In this document: piece after piece, positions 5,091 through 5,179 of the stretch
Numbering within the stretch: the stretch's first letter is position 1
How the letters are laid out: every line of letters begins with the position of its first letter
DNA from: Dehalococcoidia bacterium
Lineage (GTDB): Bacteria; Chloroflexota; Dehalococcoidia; JAENJB01
Direction: 5' to 3'
Length of the DNA: 5,179 bases
Assembly (NCBI GenBank): GCA_030690705.1
Contig: JAUYGE010000157.1
Location: 1-5,179 of the forward strand
The notes under the pieces: model-generated
Databases searched by the model: none
Told to the model about the DNA's origin: nothing
The model's input: only the letters and a program-made list of their open reading frames with translations
Made by a program: the position numbers and the translations under genes

Positions 5091-5179
5091 TGTCATCCTG
5101 AGCGAAGCGAAGGATCTCCGAGTGGTGGGGCCTATTGTGCAACACTAACCCAACCCGGAGATTCTTCGTCGCTTCGCTC
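5091..5179. repeat. Inverted-repeat (MITE/REP-like) element, copy 2, truncated by window end
   Basis: The left arm is TGTCATCCTGAG followed by CGAAGCGAAGGATCTCCG (5091-5120). The right arm, CGGAGATTCTTCGTCGCTTCGCTC in two blocks (5156-5179), is its complement except for a 3-base CGA insertion and one or two substitutions. The final CAGGATGACA-like end would lie just past the window. Bases 5091-5130 align gaplessly with 770-809 of copy 1, including part of the interior, so the two copies descend from one element. The interior (5121-5155) has no ORF. Confidence 0.75.

Overview
The window is GC-rich, gene-dense bacterial chromosome. The gene set and the dispersed palindromic repeats built on TGTCATyCTGAG...GCGAAG suggest an anaerobic Chloroflexota (Dehalococcoidia-like) genome. 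That assignment is an inference from gene style and repeat type; no rRNA or other taxonomic marker is present. All CDS read cleanly, with no frameshift.

Layout: (1) 1-600 is the 3' part of mazG on the plus strand. Its stop codon lies inside a convergent minus-strand tRNA-Pro(CGG) at 582-654, which has its own promoter at 665-693. (2) 655-953 is intergenic. It holds that tRNA promoter, a degenerate repeat half (705-733), a complete 100-bp inverted-repeat element (770-869) and a weak promoter candidate for the operon that follows. (3) 954-4727 is a tight plus-strand operon of four genes: an archaeal-type phosphoglycerate mutase-family protein (possibly a homoserine kinase), aspartate kinase lysC, a SemiSWEET/PQ-loop membrane protein, and a nucleotidyltransferase with a hexapeptide-repeat tail. 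The junctions are 13 bp, 0 bp and a GTGA overlap. (4) 4724-4942 is a convergent minus-strand NifU C-terminal-domain protein that shares the palindrome CTAG with the preceding gene as stop codons on both strands. It has a near-consensus promoter at 5012-5040. (5) 5041-5179 is non-coding and ends in a second copy of the dispersed repeat, cut by the window edge.

Functionally, lysC performs the first step of the aspartate pathway (Lys, Thr, Met). The phosphoglycerate mutase-like protein just upstream belongs to a type that has been proposed to replace ThrB homoserine kinase in bacteria lacking it, which would make the first two genes a threonine module. The next two genes (small sugar transporter and sugar-1-phosphate nucleotidyltransferase) look like a sugar module that is translationally coupled to it. 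MazG (NTP hydrolysis) and NifU (Fe-S assembly) are independent housekeeping functions.

I see no wholly new system. The points most worth checking are the divergent active-site motif of the mutase-like protein, the strong internal ribosome-binding site in lysC, the abutting SemiSWEET gene, the tRNA-borne stop codon of mazG and the dispersed repeat family.
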